5,540 nucleotides of DNA from an uncultured Collinsella sp. (GCA_900552705.1 USAX01000124.1:1-5540), one strand, 5' to 3'. Positions 1 through 5,118 are shown, counted from the first letter of the stretch. Notes: generated by a model not told the origin, from the sequence alone. Program-made: numbers and translations.

Positions 1-1659
1 GGCATTCTCGATGTCCTTGAGGACCGTGCCCACATCGGCGAGCATGCGGTCGCCCTCGGCCTGTCCGTGCCATTCGTTGAACAGTCGCATGTGTCCCATA
101 TCGACGGTGGCGATACACCAGGCGCCGTTGCGCCTTGTCTCGAGAAATTCGTTGGCGCGGCGTATAAACTCGCTGGGTCGATAGAGACCCGTGAGCGGAT
201 CGATGCGTTCGGCGATGGCGCTTTTGCGCTCCACCTCGGGTATGGGGAGGCTGTCGTTGGGAACAAGCCCGCCGGCCGTGCGAATGCGACGGTCGAGTTC
301 GCCTAAAACGGCGGCCGTTTGATTGGCCAGGTGCTCGTAAAAGGCCGGGACGACAAGACAGACGGGGGTAATGGTGTCGTCCGCGATTCGAACGGGGGCG
401 AAAACGGCCTCTTTGAGATGTTGGATCAGTTGCTCGAATGCTTCGTGATCCAAATTGTTGCTAAGCACGACGAACTGGGCGTTGCGTGAGCGGAAGACGC
501 GACTCCTGCCGCGAGTAATCGACAGCATGCGGCCTGCGTATTCGGCGAGCATGTTGTCGACGGCCTCGGCCCCGTAGAGCTCGTTGAGCTTTGCCGTGCC
601 GCGAACGCGCACTGCTATAAGCCCCGTCTCGCAACGGTCGCGACGGCAGGCATCGATAGCGTTGATCAGCGTGCGCTGCGTTCCGAGACCCGTGGCGGCG
701 TCGACGGTCTCGGCAAGCGAGTGGTTGACGAGCTCGCCGACATAGAGCGAGGGGACATTTCCGTCGCCGTCGATACGAAACCCGCGAGCACGGCCGAGGA
801 TGTAGTCGCCGGCGGCATTGCGCACGCGGTACTGCATGACGTGGCGATGTTTGGAGCCGTCATAGATTTGGTCGATGTCGTTGGTATAGGCCTCAAGGTC
901 ATCGGGATGGACACGCGTTTTCCAGTAATCGTGGCAGTTGTCTATATGCTCCGAAGGAAGACCAAGATCGCGCAAGGCGCCTTGTGACCAAAGGGTTCGA
1001 TGTTTGTCCAAGTTCTCGATAAAGAAATATCGGCCTTCGTTGAGCATCGAAAGGGCGTCGAAAATGCGATCGCTTATTTCGAAGTCGTCGGTGTGGGCTT
1101 GTGCGATATTGCGTCGATCAAGGTGCACGGCATGACGTAGCTTGTAGTCGTACATGCGATGGTCGGCATCGTTCGTCAGGCGATTGGGGGCTTCGCCCAG
1201 GGCGGGGTCGGCGTGTGCCACTCCGTAGCTAAACGAGTGAGGCATCTTGGAAGCGTTGTTTTCGAGCAGTACCGTTCGGCAGTGTTCCAGACGTTCGGCA
1301 AGGTCGTCCTCGGTCGCAATCGTAGATAGGATGGCAAACTCGTCGCCGCCTATGCGAAATGCCGCCTCGTCCACCTTCATATACAGTTTGAGATAGAGGC
1401 TCACCTGCAAGATATAGCGGTTGCCCTCGTCATGTCCAAAGATGTCGTTGCAGTGCTTAAGGTTATCGATGTCGATAAACGCCATGGTCACGGGCAGTTC
1501 CTGCTCCCAGAGTTCCTCTAAGGAACGGGTAAAGCCGCCGCGGTTGCCAAGTCCGGTGAGCTCGTCGGTAAAGGCGGTCCTGATCAGATCGTCCTGACGC
1601 TCCAGAAGGTCACGGATGGTCTTTTCGAGCGTTTCGGTATTATTGCTGGCGTTATCCAT
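1..1659 (-). CDS. Multidomain GGDEF/PAS cyclic-di-GMP signalling protein (C-terminus beyond window)
   Basis: I translated 553 residues from ATG at 1659 with no stop before the window edge, so the 3' end is missing. Residues about 29-180 form a GGDEF (diguanylate cyclase) domain: DELTGLGNR at 32-40, metal-site FIDID at 61-65, ND at 71-72, and an intact RIGGDEF at 102-108. The inhibitory RxxD site is replaced by KVDE (95-98). Residues about 205-313 resemble a PAS fold, with HPDD at 251-254. A second GGDEF domain (about 319-440) keeps TGLG (323-326) but has VRVRG in place of the metal-binding Asp segment and RNAQF (392-396) in place of GGDEF, so it is probably catalytically dead. A third starts at DPLTGL (487-492), with ATVDMGHMRLFNEW at 517-530, and is cut before its signature. 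There is no signal peptide or membrane segment, so the protein is probably cytosolic. A GTG at 1716 is in frame but has no clear ribosome site; the SD before the chosen ATG is also weak. A downstream EAL domain is possible but unseen. Confidence 0.9.
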   Translation of the reverse strand, partial: MDNASNNTETLEKTIRDLLERQDDLIRTAFTDELTGLGNRGGFTRSLEELWEQELPVTMAFIDIDNLKHCNDIFGHDEGNRYILQVSLYLKLYMKVDEAAFRIGGDEFAILSTIATEDDLAERLEHCRTVLLENNASKMPHSFSYGVAHADPALGEAPNRLTNDADHRMYDYKLRHAVHLDRRNIAQAHTDDFEISDRIFDALSMLNEGRYFFIENLDKHRTLWSQGALRDLGLPSEHIDNCHDYWKTRVHPDDLEAYTNDIDQIYDGSKHRHVMQYRVRNAAGDYILGRARGFRIDGDGNVPSLYVGELVNHSLAETVDAATGLGTQRTLINAIDACRRDRCETGLIAVRVRGTAKLNELYGAEAVDNMLAEYAGRMLSITRGRSRVFRSRNAQFVVLSNNLDHEAFEQLIQHLKEAVFAPVRIADDTITPVCLVVPAFYEHLANQTAAVLGELDRRIRTAGGLVPNDSLPIPEVERKSAIAERIDPLTGLYRPSEFIRRANEFLETRRNGAWCIATVDMGHMRLFNEWHGQAEGDRMLADVGTVLKDIENA

Positions 1660-1718
1660 ACTGTAAGCGGCTTTCTGAGGTCGGGGCGGATTGCGTCGGG
1701 CGAGCTCGTTGTGCACAT

Positions 1719-1735
1719 GCGTTGCTGCTCAACGC
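1719..1735. promoter_or_regulatory. Short stem-loop in the presumed GGDEF leader
   Basis: GCGTTG and CAACGC form a perfect 6-bp stem around a 5-nt loop. It lies about 60 nt upstream of the GGDEF start codon. It has no U-tract, so it is not a canonical terminator, and its role is unknown. Confidence 0.3.
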
Positions 1736-1806
1736 CTTGCGTGTTTCCAAGCCCCCGCCTTGCTGCGTCGTTGGGTTTATTTGTCGGTTCGTGCTCTCGG
1801 CTGATA

Positions 1807-1819
1807 ACTACTGAGTAGT
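1807..1819. promoter_or_regulatory. 13-bp palindrome, candidate operator
   Basis: ACTACT-G-AGTAGT is a perfect inverted repeat with 6-bp arms and a single central base. Its right edge overlaps TATAAA (plus, 1819-1824) and TATACT (minus, 1822-1817). A regulator bound here could therefore affect transcription in either direction. Operator function is inferred only from symmetry and position. Confidence 0.35.
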
Positions 1820-1913
1820 ATAAACAAGTGTATGGAATTATGTAGGGGTGCCCATGTTGCGGGCGGCCATTATTCGCCAAACGGTAACGCGACGATGTTC
1901 GATGAAAATGCGA

Positions 1914-1942
1914 CTGAGACGATATTTGTTGATGGGTATACT
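1914..1942 (+). promoter_or_regulatory. Candidate promoter for the patatin-like gene
   Basis: CTGAGA (1914-1919, 4/6 to the sigma-70 -35 consensus), a 17-bp spacer, then TATACT (1937-1942, 5/6 to the -10 consensus). Transcription would begin near 1949, about 30 nt before the chosen ATG. This agrees with starting the protein at 1979 rather than at the upstream in-frame ATG at 1832. Confidence 0.45.
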
Positions 1943-1943
1943 T

Positions 1944-1966
1944 GTTCCGTTTTAAAACGCAGGAAC
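1944..1966 (+). promoter_or_regulatory. Palindrome/hairpin at the presumed phospholipase transcription start
   Basis: CGTTTTAAAACG (1948-1959) is a perfect 12-bp palindrome flanked by GTTC (1944-1947) and GAAC (1963-1966). It coincides with the predicted transcription start and runs into the ribosome site (ACGGAGA, about 1965-1971). It could be an operator, or in RNA a weak 5' hairpin that touches the ribosome site. Neither role is shown. Confidence 0.3.
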
Positions 1967-1978
1967 GGAGATGGTCGC

Positions 1979-2848
1979 ATGGCACAGCCAGATACGACGC
2001 GCACGGTGGGGCTCGCGCTCGAGGGAGGCGGCTACCGCGGTATGTATACGGCGGGCGTGCTCGACGTATGGATGGAGCACGGCTTAACCTGCGACCATAT
2101 GGTGGGTGTCTCGGCGGGCGCGGCGTTTGGCTACAACTTTAAATCGCGGCAGATTGGGCGCGCCATTCGCTACAACAAAGCCTATTGTGCCGATAAGCGC
2201 TATGCGAGTGTAACGAGCTGGTTGCGAACAGGGGACATGTTCAATGCCGATTTTGCCTATCACGAGGTGCCCGTCGAGCGCGATCCCATCGACCTGGAGA
2301 CATATCGTGCCTGCCCCATGCGGTTTACGTGCGTGTGTACCGATATCGAGACGGGCAAGGCCGTCTATCACGATCTGCCGTATGGCGACGAGCGCGATAT
2401 CGAGTGGATTCGGGCGTCATCGGCGATCCCTGTGGCAACGCGTCCCGTTGCTATTGAGGGCCGCAAGTATCTGGATGGTGGCGTGGCCGATTCCATTCCC
2501 AGTGCTTGGCTGTTTGCGCAGGGCTATGACCGCAACGTGGTGGTGCTGACGCAGCCGGCGGGCTTTGTAAAGCAGCCCAACAGCGTGATGCCCATGCTGC
2601 GGCGCGTGTTCCGTCACTACCCGGAGTTTGTCGCAGCGCTTGAGCATCGGCATGAGGTCTACAATGCCACGCTCGATGACCTGGCGCGTCGCGAGGCGGC
2701 CGGCGAGGTCTTTGTGGTGCGGCCGAGCGAATCGGTAAAGGTGCCGTCGCTGTGCCGCGAGCCCGACGAGCTCGAGCGCATCTATCAGATCGGCCGTCAC
2801 GATGCGGAGTCGTCTTTGCCGGCGTTGGAAACGTATCTGGCGGGGTAG
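1979..2848 (+). CDS. Patatin-like phospholipase family protein
   Basis: This is a 289-residue serine acyl hydrolase of the bacterial patatin family, close in layout to E. coli YjjU. Visible motifs are the oxyanion-hole glycine stretch EGGGYRG (15-21), the nucleophile elbow GVSAG (43-47, Ser45) and DGG (166-168, Asp166), which supplies the other half of the Ser-Asp dyad. The C-terminal part (about 195-289) matches the accessory region usual in this subgroup. Such enzymes cleave acyl esters of phospholipids or related lipids; the true substrate cannot be read from sequence. There is no signal peptide or membrane span, so it is probably cytosolic. I chose ATG 1979 because ACGGAGA lies about 7 nt upstream and the family homology begins right there. 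The frame stays open upstream to ATG 1832, but those 49 residues do not resemble the family and contain a likely promoter. It appears to be a single-gene unit ending at a hairpin. Confidence 0.93.
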   Translation: MAQPDTTRTVGLALEGGGYRGMYTAGVLDVWMEHGLTCDHMVGVSAGAAFGYNFKSRQIGRAIRYNKAYCADKRYASVTSWLRTGDMFNADFAYHEVPVERDPIDLETYRACPMRFTCVCTDIETGKAVYHDLPYGDERDIEWIRASSAIPVATRPVAIEGRKYLDGGVADSIPSAWLFAQGYDRNVVVLTQPAGFVKQPNSVMPMLRRVFRHYPEFVAALEHRHEVYNATLDDLARREAAGEVFVVRPSESVKVPSLCREPDELERIYQIGRHDAESSLPALETYLAG

Positions 2849-2857
2849 AGCGGCGAT

Positions 2858-2903
2858 GGAAAGCGCATCCCGGAATGGAGGTCCAAACTGGGATGCGCTT
2901 TCC
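2858..2903. terminator. Long perfect inverted repeat between convergent genes, likely bidirectional terminator
   Basis: GGAAAGCGCATCCC (2858-2871) and GGGATGCGCTTTCC (2890-2903) form a perfect 14-bp stem around an 18-nt loop. The loop contains a further small dyad, TGGA/TCCA (2876-2885). It starts 10 nt after the phospholipase stop and faces the end of thiE, as expected for a shared terminator. There is no U-tract on either side, so termination efficiency is uncertain. It could instead be a copy of a dispersed palindromic repeat. Confidence 0.6.
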
Positions 2904-2918
2904 GTTGCTGAAGATATG

Positions 2919-2943
2919 AGGCCGCGGAGCAGCTGCTCGGCCT
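2919..2943 (-). terminator. GC-rich hairpin just after thiE
   Basis: AGGCC and GGCCT form an outer 5-bp stem. After a 3-nt bulge, GAGC/GCTC pair around AGCT, part of the 12-bp palindrome GAGCAGCTGCTC (2927-2938). It starts 4 nt beyond the thiE stop codon. No strong U-run follows on the minus strand, so it may act together with the larger inverted repeat further on. Confidence 0.4.
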
Positions 2944-2947
2944 ATGT

Positions 2948-3643
2948 CTATGCCTGCTGCCAGGTGTCGACGAGCTCCTTGGCTGCGGCGTGGGGGTCGT
3001 CGGCACTGCAGACGGCGCTCACCACGAAAAAGCCGTCGACGCCGGTGGCCTTGAGCTGCGGCAGGTCGGCCGTTTTGACGCCGCCGCCCACCACGATGGG
3101 CACGGGGCTTGCTGCATGGAGGGCAGCCAGGTCCTCAAAGCTCTTGGTGATGATGGAGCCATCTGCCGCGCGTCCGCAGTCGCGCTTGGTCTCGGTCTCG
3201 TGAAGCGGGCCCACGCCCAGGTAATCGACCAGGCTCATATCGGCGGTCTTGACGTACTCGAGCATCTCCTCGCAGCGGGCGGAAAGGCCCACGATGGCAT
3301 CGGGACCCAGCAGCTTGCGGCAGACCTCGACGGGGATGTCGCTCTGGCCCACGTGCACGCCATCGACGGCAATGCCCTGCTCGCGCGCGGCAAGCACACA
3401 GTCCAGACGGTCATCGATTAACAGGGCGACCTGACCGGTCTTGCCGGCCTGTGCGATTGCCTGCGCGGCGTCGTCGGTCAGCGCAATGATCTCGCGGGCG
3501 CTTGCCACCTTGGAGCGCACCTGGATGCAGGTAAAGCCGGCGTCGAGTGCCTGGGCCACCACATCGCCCACGGGGCGTCCGAGGGTGTTTTCGGGGCCGA
3601 GTACCAGATAGGCCGAGATATCAAGGTTGTCGCGGATGCTCAT
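2948..3643 (-). CDS. thiE: Thiamine-phosphate synthase ThiE
   Basis: This 231-residue protein is a TIM-barrel thiamine-phosphate synthase that joins HMP pyrophosphate to thiazole phosphate, giving thiamine phosphate and PPi in the cytosol. Visible family motifs, in order, are QVRSK (41-45, pyrophosphate binding), LIDDRLD (75-81, usually INDR), DGVHVGQSDIP (94-104), VGLSAR (118-123), DYLGVGPLHETETKRD (140-155, normally DYxGxGPxxxTxTKxD) and VVGGGV (184-189). Length is normal for the family. I chose ATG 3643 because AGGAGG (3651-3656) stands 7 nt upstream and the family N-terminus fits; the longer in-frame extension runs through the preceding gene. The start overlaps the upstream stop as ATGA, so translation is probably coupled. 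It is the last gene of the TPP-riboswitch operon, downstream of thiM, whose product is its thiazole substrate. Confidence 0.95.
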   Translation of the reverse strand: MSIRDNLDISAYLVLGPENTLGRPVGDVVAQALDAGFTCIQVRSKVASAREIIALTDDAAQAIAQAGKTGQVALLIDDRLDCVLAAREQGIAVDGVHVGQSDIPVEVCRKLLGPDAIVGLSARCEEMLEYVKTADMSLVDYLGVGPLHETETKRDCGRAADGSIITKSFEDLAALHAASPVPIVVGGGVKTADLPQLKATGVDGFFVVSAVCSADDPHAAAKELVDTWQQA

Positions 3644-3981
3644 TGTGCTTCCTCCTGCTTTTTGATCTGTGCTTCCATGCGCTTGAGTTTGCCGGTCATG
3701 GTGTCGGTAAATCCGGGTCGAATATCGGCTTTGAGCACGACTTCGGTGCGGATGCCCTTGCTCGCCAACACAAAGGTCGCGTCGCGCACGACCTGCATGA
3801 CCTCGTCCCAGTCGCCCTCGATCTCGGTGAACATCGAGGTGGTGCGGTTGGGAAGGCCGCTCTCGCGAATGACGCGCACGACCTCGGCGACCTCGGCGGA
3901 CAGCTCGTCGCCGGTGCCGCATGGGGCGATGGCCACGGCGACGAGCGTGTTCATGCCGGCATCGGTTGCGGGTTCGGACAT
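3640..3981 (-). CDS. MTH1187/YqgV-family thiamine-binding protein
   Basis: This 113-residue protein belongs to the MTH1187/YqgV family (DUF77, ferredoxin-like fold), some members of which bind thiamine or its HMP moiety. It shows the family pattern: VAVAIAPCGTGDELS (14-28), an amphipathic helix, SGL (41-43), the hallmark MFTEIEGDWDEVMQVV (50-65), then VVLKADIRPG (81-90) in the KxDxR position. It has no signal peptide or membrane segment, so it is a soluble cytosolic protein. ATG 3981 is preferred: AGGAGG (3990-3995) lies 8 nt upstream, inside the last codons of thiM, whose stop is only 3 nt before this start. The stop overlaps thiE as ATGA. Placement between thiM and thiE under a TPP riboswitch supports a role in thiamine or precursor binding, perhaps buffering or hand-off; this is inference, and no enzymatic activity is evident. 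Confidence 0.85.
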   Translation of the reverse strand: MSEPATDAGMNTLVAVAIAPCGTGDELSAEVAEVVRVIRESGLPNRTTSMFTEIEGDWDEVMQVVRDATFVLASKGIRTEVVLKADIRPGFTDTMTGKLKRMEAQIKKQEEAQ

Positions 3982-3984
3982 GGC

Positions 3985-4824
3985 TTATGCCTCCTCGAGC
4001 TCGAGTCGGTTGTCGGCAATATCCTGGGCGGTTGCGCGGTAGAGCTCGTCGATAAAGGCGACCTTAAAGCTTGCCGGGGCATCGGCGACGGCGGCGGCAC
4101 GCGTGCCGGCAACGTTGTAGACGGCGGTGCCGCAGACTGCTGCCGTAAACGGATCGGTAGCACAGGCGTACACGGCCAGCACGCCGCCCTGCGAGCAACC
4201 GCAGCCGGTGATCTTGGACATGAGCGGGCTGCCGCCGTGGGATTTGGCCACGGTCGTGCCGTCGGTAATCAGGTCGACTTCGCCCGAGACCACAACGGCG
4301 CCGCCGGTGTAGCGAGCGAGCGCCACGGCGGCGCCGCGGGCGGCGTCGACCGTGTCGGTGGTATCGACACCACGTACGCGGCTCAGATCGGCCGACTCGC
4401 CCTCAAGACCCCACAGGCCGGAGAGTGCGATGATCTCGGAGGCGTTGCCGCGTACGATGGCGGGCTTGTACTGCTTGAGCTCGTTTACCAGCTGGGTGCG
4501 CAGGCTACCGATGCCCAGACCCACCGGATCGAGCACCCAGGGCTTGCCGGCGTCGTGTGCCGCCTTGGCCGCGCGGGGAATCGTCTGCTCGTAGATGGGG
4601 AAGAGCGTGCCCATGTTGAGATAGATGGCGCCGCCGCCGGCAACGAGCGCCTCGCCCTCGTCGGGCAGATAGACCATGGCGGCCGAACCGCCCACGGCGA
4701 GCTGCGCGTTGGCGACAAAGTCGATCGTCACCGTGTTGGTGATGGAGCCGGCCATCGGATTGGTGGCTCGAATCTCCTCTACGGCCTTGACCATATGTTG
4801 CTTAAGCTGTTCCGAATCAATCAC
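3985..4824 (-). CDS. thiM: Hydroxyethylthiazole kinase ThiM
   Basis: This 279-residue ribokinase-fold kinase phosphorylates 4-methyl-5-(2-hydroxyethyl)thiazole with ATP, a salvage step feeding ThiE. Motifs are ITNTVTIDFVANAQLAVGGSAAM (28-50), VLDPVGLGIGSLR (97-109), IVRGNASEI (123-131), VVVSGEVDLITDG (177-189) and the anion-hole/catalytic region GSPLMSKITGCGCSQGG (198-214), where Cys210 corresponds to the active-site cysteine of TGxGC. Two departures from common ThiM proteins are AGS where most have a His-containing VHxITN, and SQGG after the GC. The start is GTG 4824: AGGAGG (4833-4838) lies 8 nt upstream. The in-frame ATG at 4923 would place coding sequence through the terminator and riboswitch, and the internal ATG at 4794 has no ribosome site. 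It is the first gene of the operon. Its last codons encode the ribosome site of the next gene. Confidence 0.95.
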   Translation of the reverse strand: MIDSEQLKQHMVKAVEEIRATNPMAGSITNTVTIDFVANAQLAVGGSAAMVYLPDEGEALVAGGGAIYLNMGTLFPIYEQTIPRAAKAAHDAGKPWVLDPVGLGIGSLRTQLVNELKQYKPAIVRGNASEIIALSGLWGLEGESADLSRVRGVDTTDTVDAARGAAVALARYTGGAVVVSGEVDLITDGTTVAKSHGGSPLMSKITGCGCSQGGVLAVYACATDPFTAAVCGTAVYNVAGTRAAAVADAPASFKVAFIDELYRATAQDIADNRLELEEA

Positions 4825-4832
4825 TGCACATG

Positions 4833-4838
4833 CCTCCT
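4833..4838 (-). promoter_or_regulatory. Shine-Dalgarno site that fixes the thiM GTG start
   Basis: AGGAGG on the minus strand, 8 nt before GTG 4824. A nearer ATG (4831-4829) lies only 1 nt from the SD and is out of frame, ending after four codons, so it is not the start. The SD and the following CAU are complementary to a stretch just after the riboswitch aptamer (4882-4890), which suggests the site can be hidden. Confidence 0.75.
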
Positions 4839-4845
4839 TGGCATA

Positions 4846-4877
4846 GAAAAGGGGCGCTGTGCATAGACAGCGCCCCT
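4846..4877 (-). terminator. Intrinsic terminator, expression platform of the TPP riboswitch
   Basis: On the minus strand GGGGCGCTGT (4876-4867), a 6-nt loop CTATGC and ACAGCGCCCC (4860-4851) form a perfect 10-bp GC-rich stem, followed directly by TTTTCT (4850-4845). It stands between the aptamer and the thiM ribosome site. This is the classic arrangement for transcriptional OFF control by TPP. Confidence 0.92.
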
Positions 4878-4888
4878 GTAAAGGCGGC

Positions 4889-4981
4889 ATGCTCCCTACG
4901 CCAGCATTAACTGACAGGTTCAAAGGATTGGGCCCTATGCCCTCTCAGCCTTGTGGTTTGCACCGCCGGCACTCCCGCATC
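4889..4981 (-). promoter_or_regulatory. TPP (THI-box) riboswitch aptamer
   Basis: The minus strand carries the conserved THI-box elements in order: GTGCC, GGCTGAGAG (core at 4948-4942), TTGAACCTG, TTAATGC and GCGTAGGGA (4901-4893). P1 closes with GATGC at the 5' end (4981-4977) pairing with GCAT (4892-4889) at the 3' end. The P3 region can fold as GGT-GCAA-ACC. Binding of thiamine pyrophosphate is known for this class. Here it should stabilise P1 and favour the terminator downstream, lowering thiM, the thiamine-binding protein and thiE together. Confidence 0.96.
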
Positions 4982-4997
4982 GAATCTGTTGTTCCCT

Positions 4998-5026
4998 ATA
5001 CTAGCGCACCTGCCAATATGGGACAG
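4998..5026 (-). promoter_or_regulatory. Candidate promoter of the thiamine operon
   Basis: On the minus strand TAGTAT (5003-4998, 4/6 to the -10 consensus) has CTGTCC (5026-5021, only 3/6 to the -35 consensus) 17 bp upstream. A start near 4991 would place the 5' end about 10 nt before riboswitch P1, which fits well. The -35-like box lies inside the first 35-bp repeat. Confidence 0.4.
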
Positions 5027-5042
5027 GTTTATTTTGGCAGGT
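5008..5042. repeat. 35-bp palindromic element, copy A
   Basis: It is bounded by a 9-bp inverted repeat (ACCTGCCAA at 5008-5016, TTGGCAGGT at 5034-5042). The centre contains GGGACAGGTTTATT. Its reverse complement matches copy B (5075-5109) at 33 of 35 positions. ACCTGYC heptamers on one strand or the other begin at 5008, 5022 and 5036. Confidence 0.85.
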
Positions 5043-5074
5043 GGCAACAGGGGCGCTGCATTTTCCCAGATAAA

Positions 5075-5109
5075 ACCTGCCAAGATAAACCTGTCCCTTA
5101 TTGGCAGGT
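5075..5109. repeat. 35-bp palindromic element, copy B (inverted)
   Basis: It has the same 9-bp termini as copy A (ACCTGCCAA at 5075-5083 apart from one G for A at its edge, TTGGCAGGT at 5101-5109), with AAACCTGTCCC in the centre. It is inverted relative to copy A and separated from it by 32 bp. Heptamers begin at 5075, 5089 and 5103. Two inverted units this alike are far beyond chance. The element is short and encodes nothing. Confidence 0.85.
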
Positions 5110-5118
5110 CGTTACAAT
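5091..5118 (+). promoter_or_regulatory. Candidate promoter for the HAD phosphatase gene
   Basis: TACAAT (5113-5118, 5/6 to the -10 consensus) lies 3 bp outside copy B. CTGTCC (5091-5096, weak -35, 3/6) is 16 bp upstream, inside copy B. A start near 5125 would give a leader of about 25 nt to the ATG at 5150. Confidence 0.4.

Larger units (their letters stand above)
1660..1978. other. Divergent intergenic region between the GGDEF and phospholipase genes
   Basis: This 319-bp stretch separates two divergently transcribed genes. It holds a short hairpin (1719-1735), two copies of CGCCTTGC (1733-1740 and 1756-1763), a 13-bp palindrome (1807-1819) with AT-rich promoter-like sequence on both strands, and a better promoter candidate for the phospholipase (1914-1942). 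The minus strand reads TATACT at 1822-1817 with no good -35, so a GGDEF promoter there is only tentative and would give a leader of about 150 nt. I see no conserved gene and no match to the cyclic-di-GMP riboswitch core. Confidence 0.6.

Noticed and set aside
1660..1831. Possible cyclic-di-GMP riboswitch in the GGDEF leader
   Set aside because: I looked for the GEMM core (CACGCACAGGG, GGACGCAAAGCC, GGTAGGTAGC-type elements) on both strands and found only a short GCAAGG-like resemblance.
1832..1978. 49-residue N-terminal extension of the phospholipase
   Set aside because: The in-frame ATG at 1832 has no ribosome site, the extension does not resemble patatin proteins, and a promoter-like pair (1914-1942) lies inside it. 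ATG 1979 has a proper SD.
1584..1985. Minus-strand open frame (133 codons) in the divergent region
   Set aside because: It overlaps the GGDEF start in another frame, has no recognisable domain and unusual composition. It is most likely chance.
3644..3922. 93-residue N-terminal extension of ThiE
   Set aside because: It runs out of frame through the thiamine-binding gene, and its Arg/His-rich sequence is not ThiE-like.
3547..4866. Long plus-strand open frame (439 codons) opposite the thiamine operon
   Set aside because: It is antisense to thiE, the thiamine-binding gene and thiM, which have clear family motifs and ribosome sites. Its translation is Gly/His/Ala-rich low-complexity sequence typical of a shadow frame in high-GC DNA.
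4825..4923. 33-residue N-terminal extension of ThiM starting at 4923
   Set aside because: It would be encoded by the riboswitch 3' part and the intrinsic terminator. GTG 4824 with AGGAGG at the right spacing explains the start.
4850..5058. Repeated AGGGGCGCTG at 4850-4859 and 5049-5058
   Set aside because: It is a single 10-bp match between the terminator arm and the spacer of the inverted elements. It is too short and GC-rich to support a relationship.
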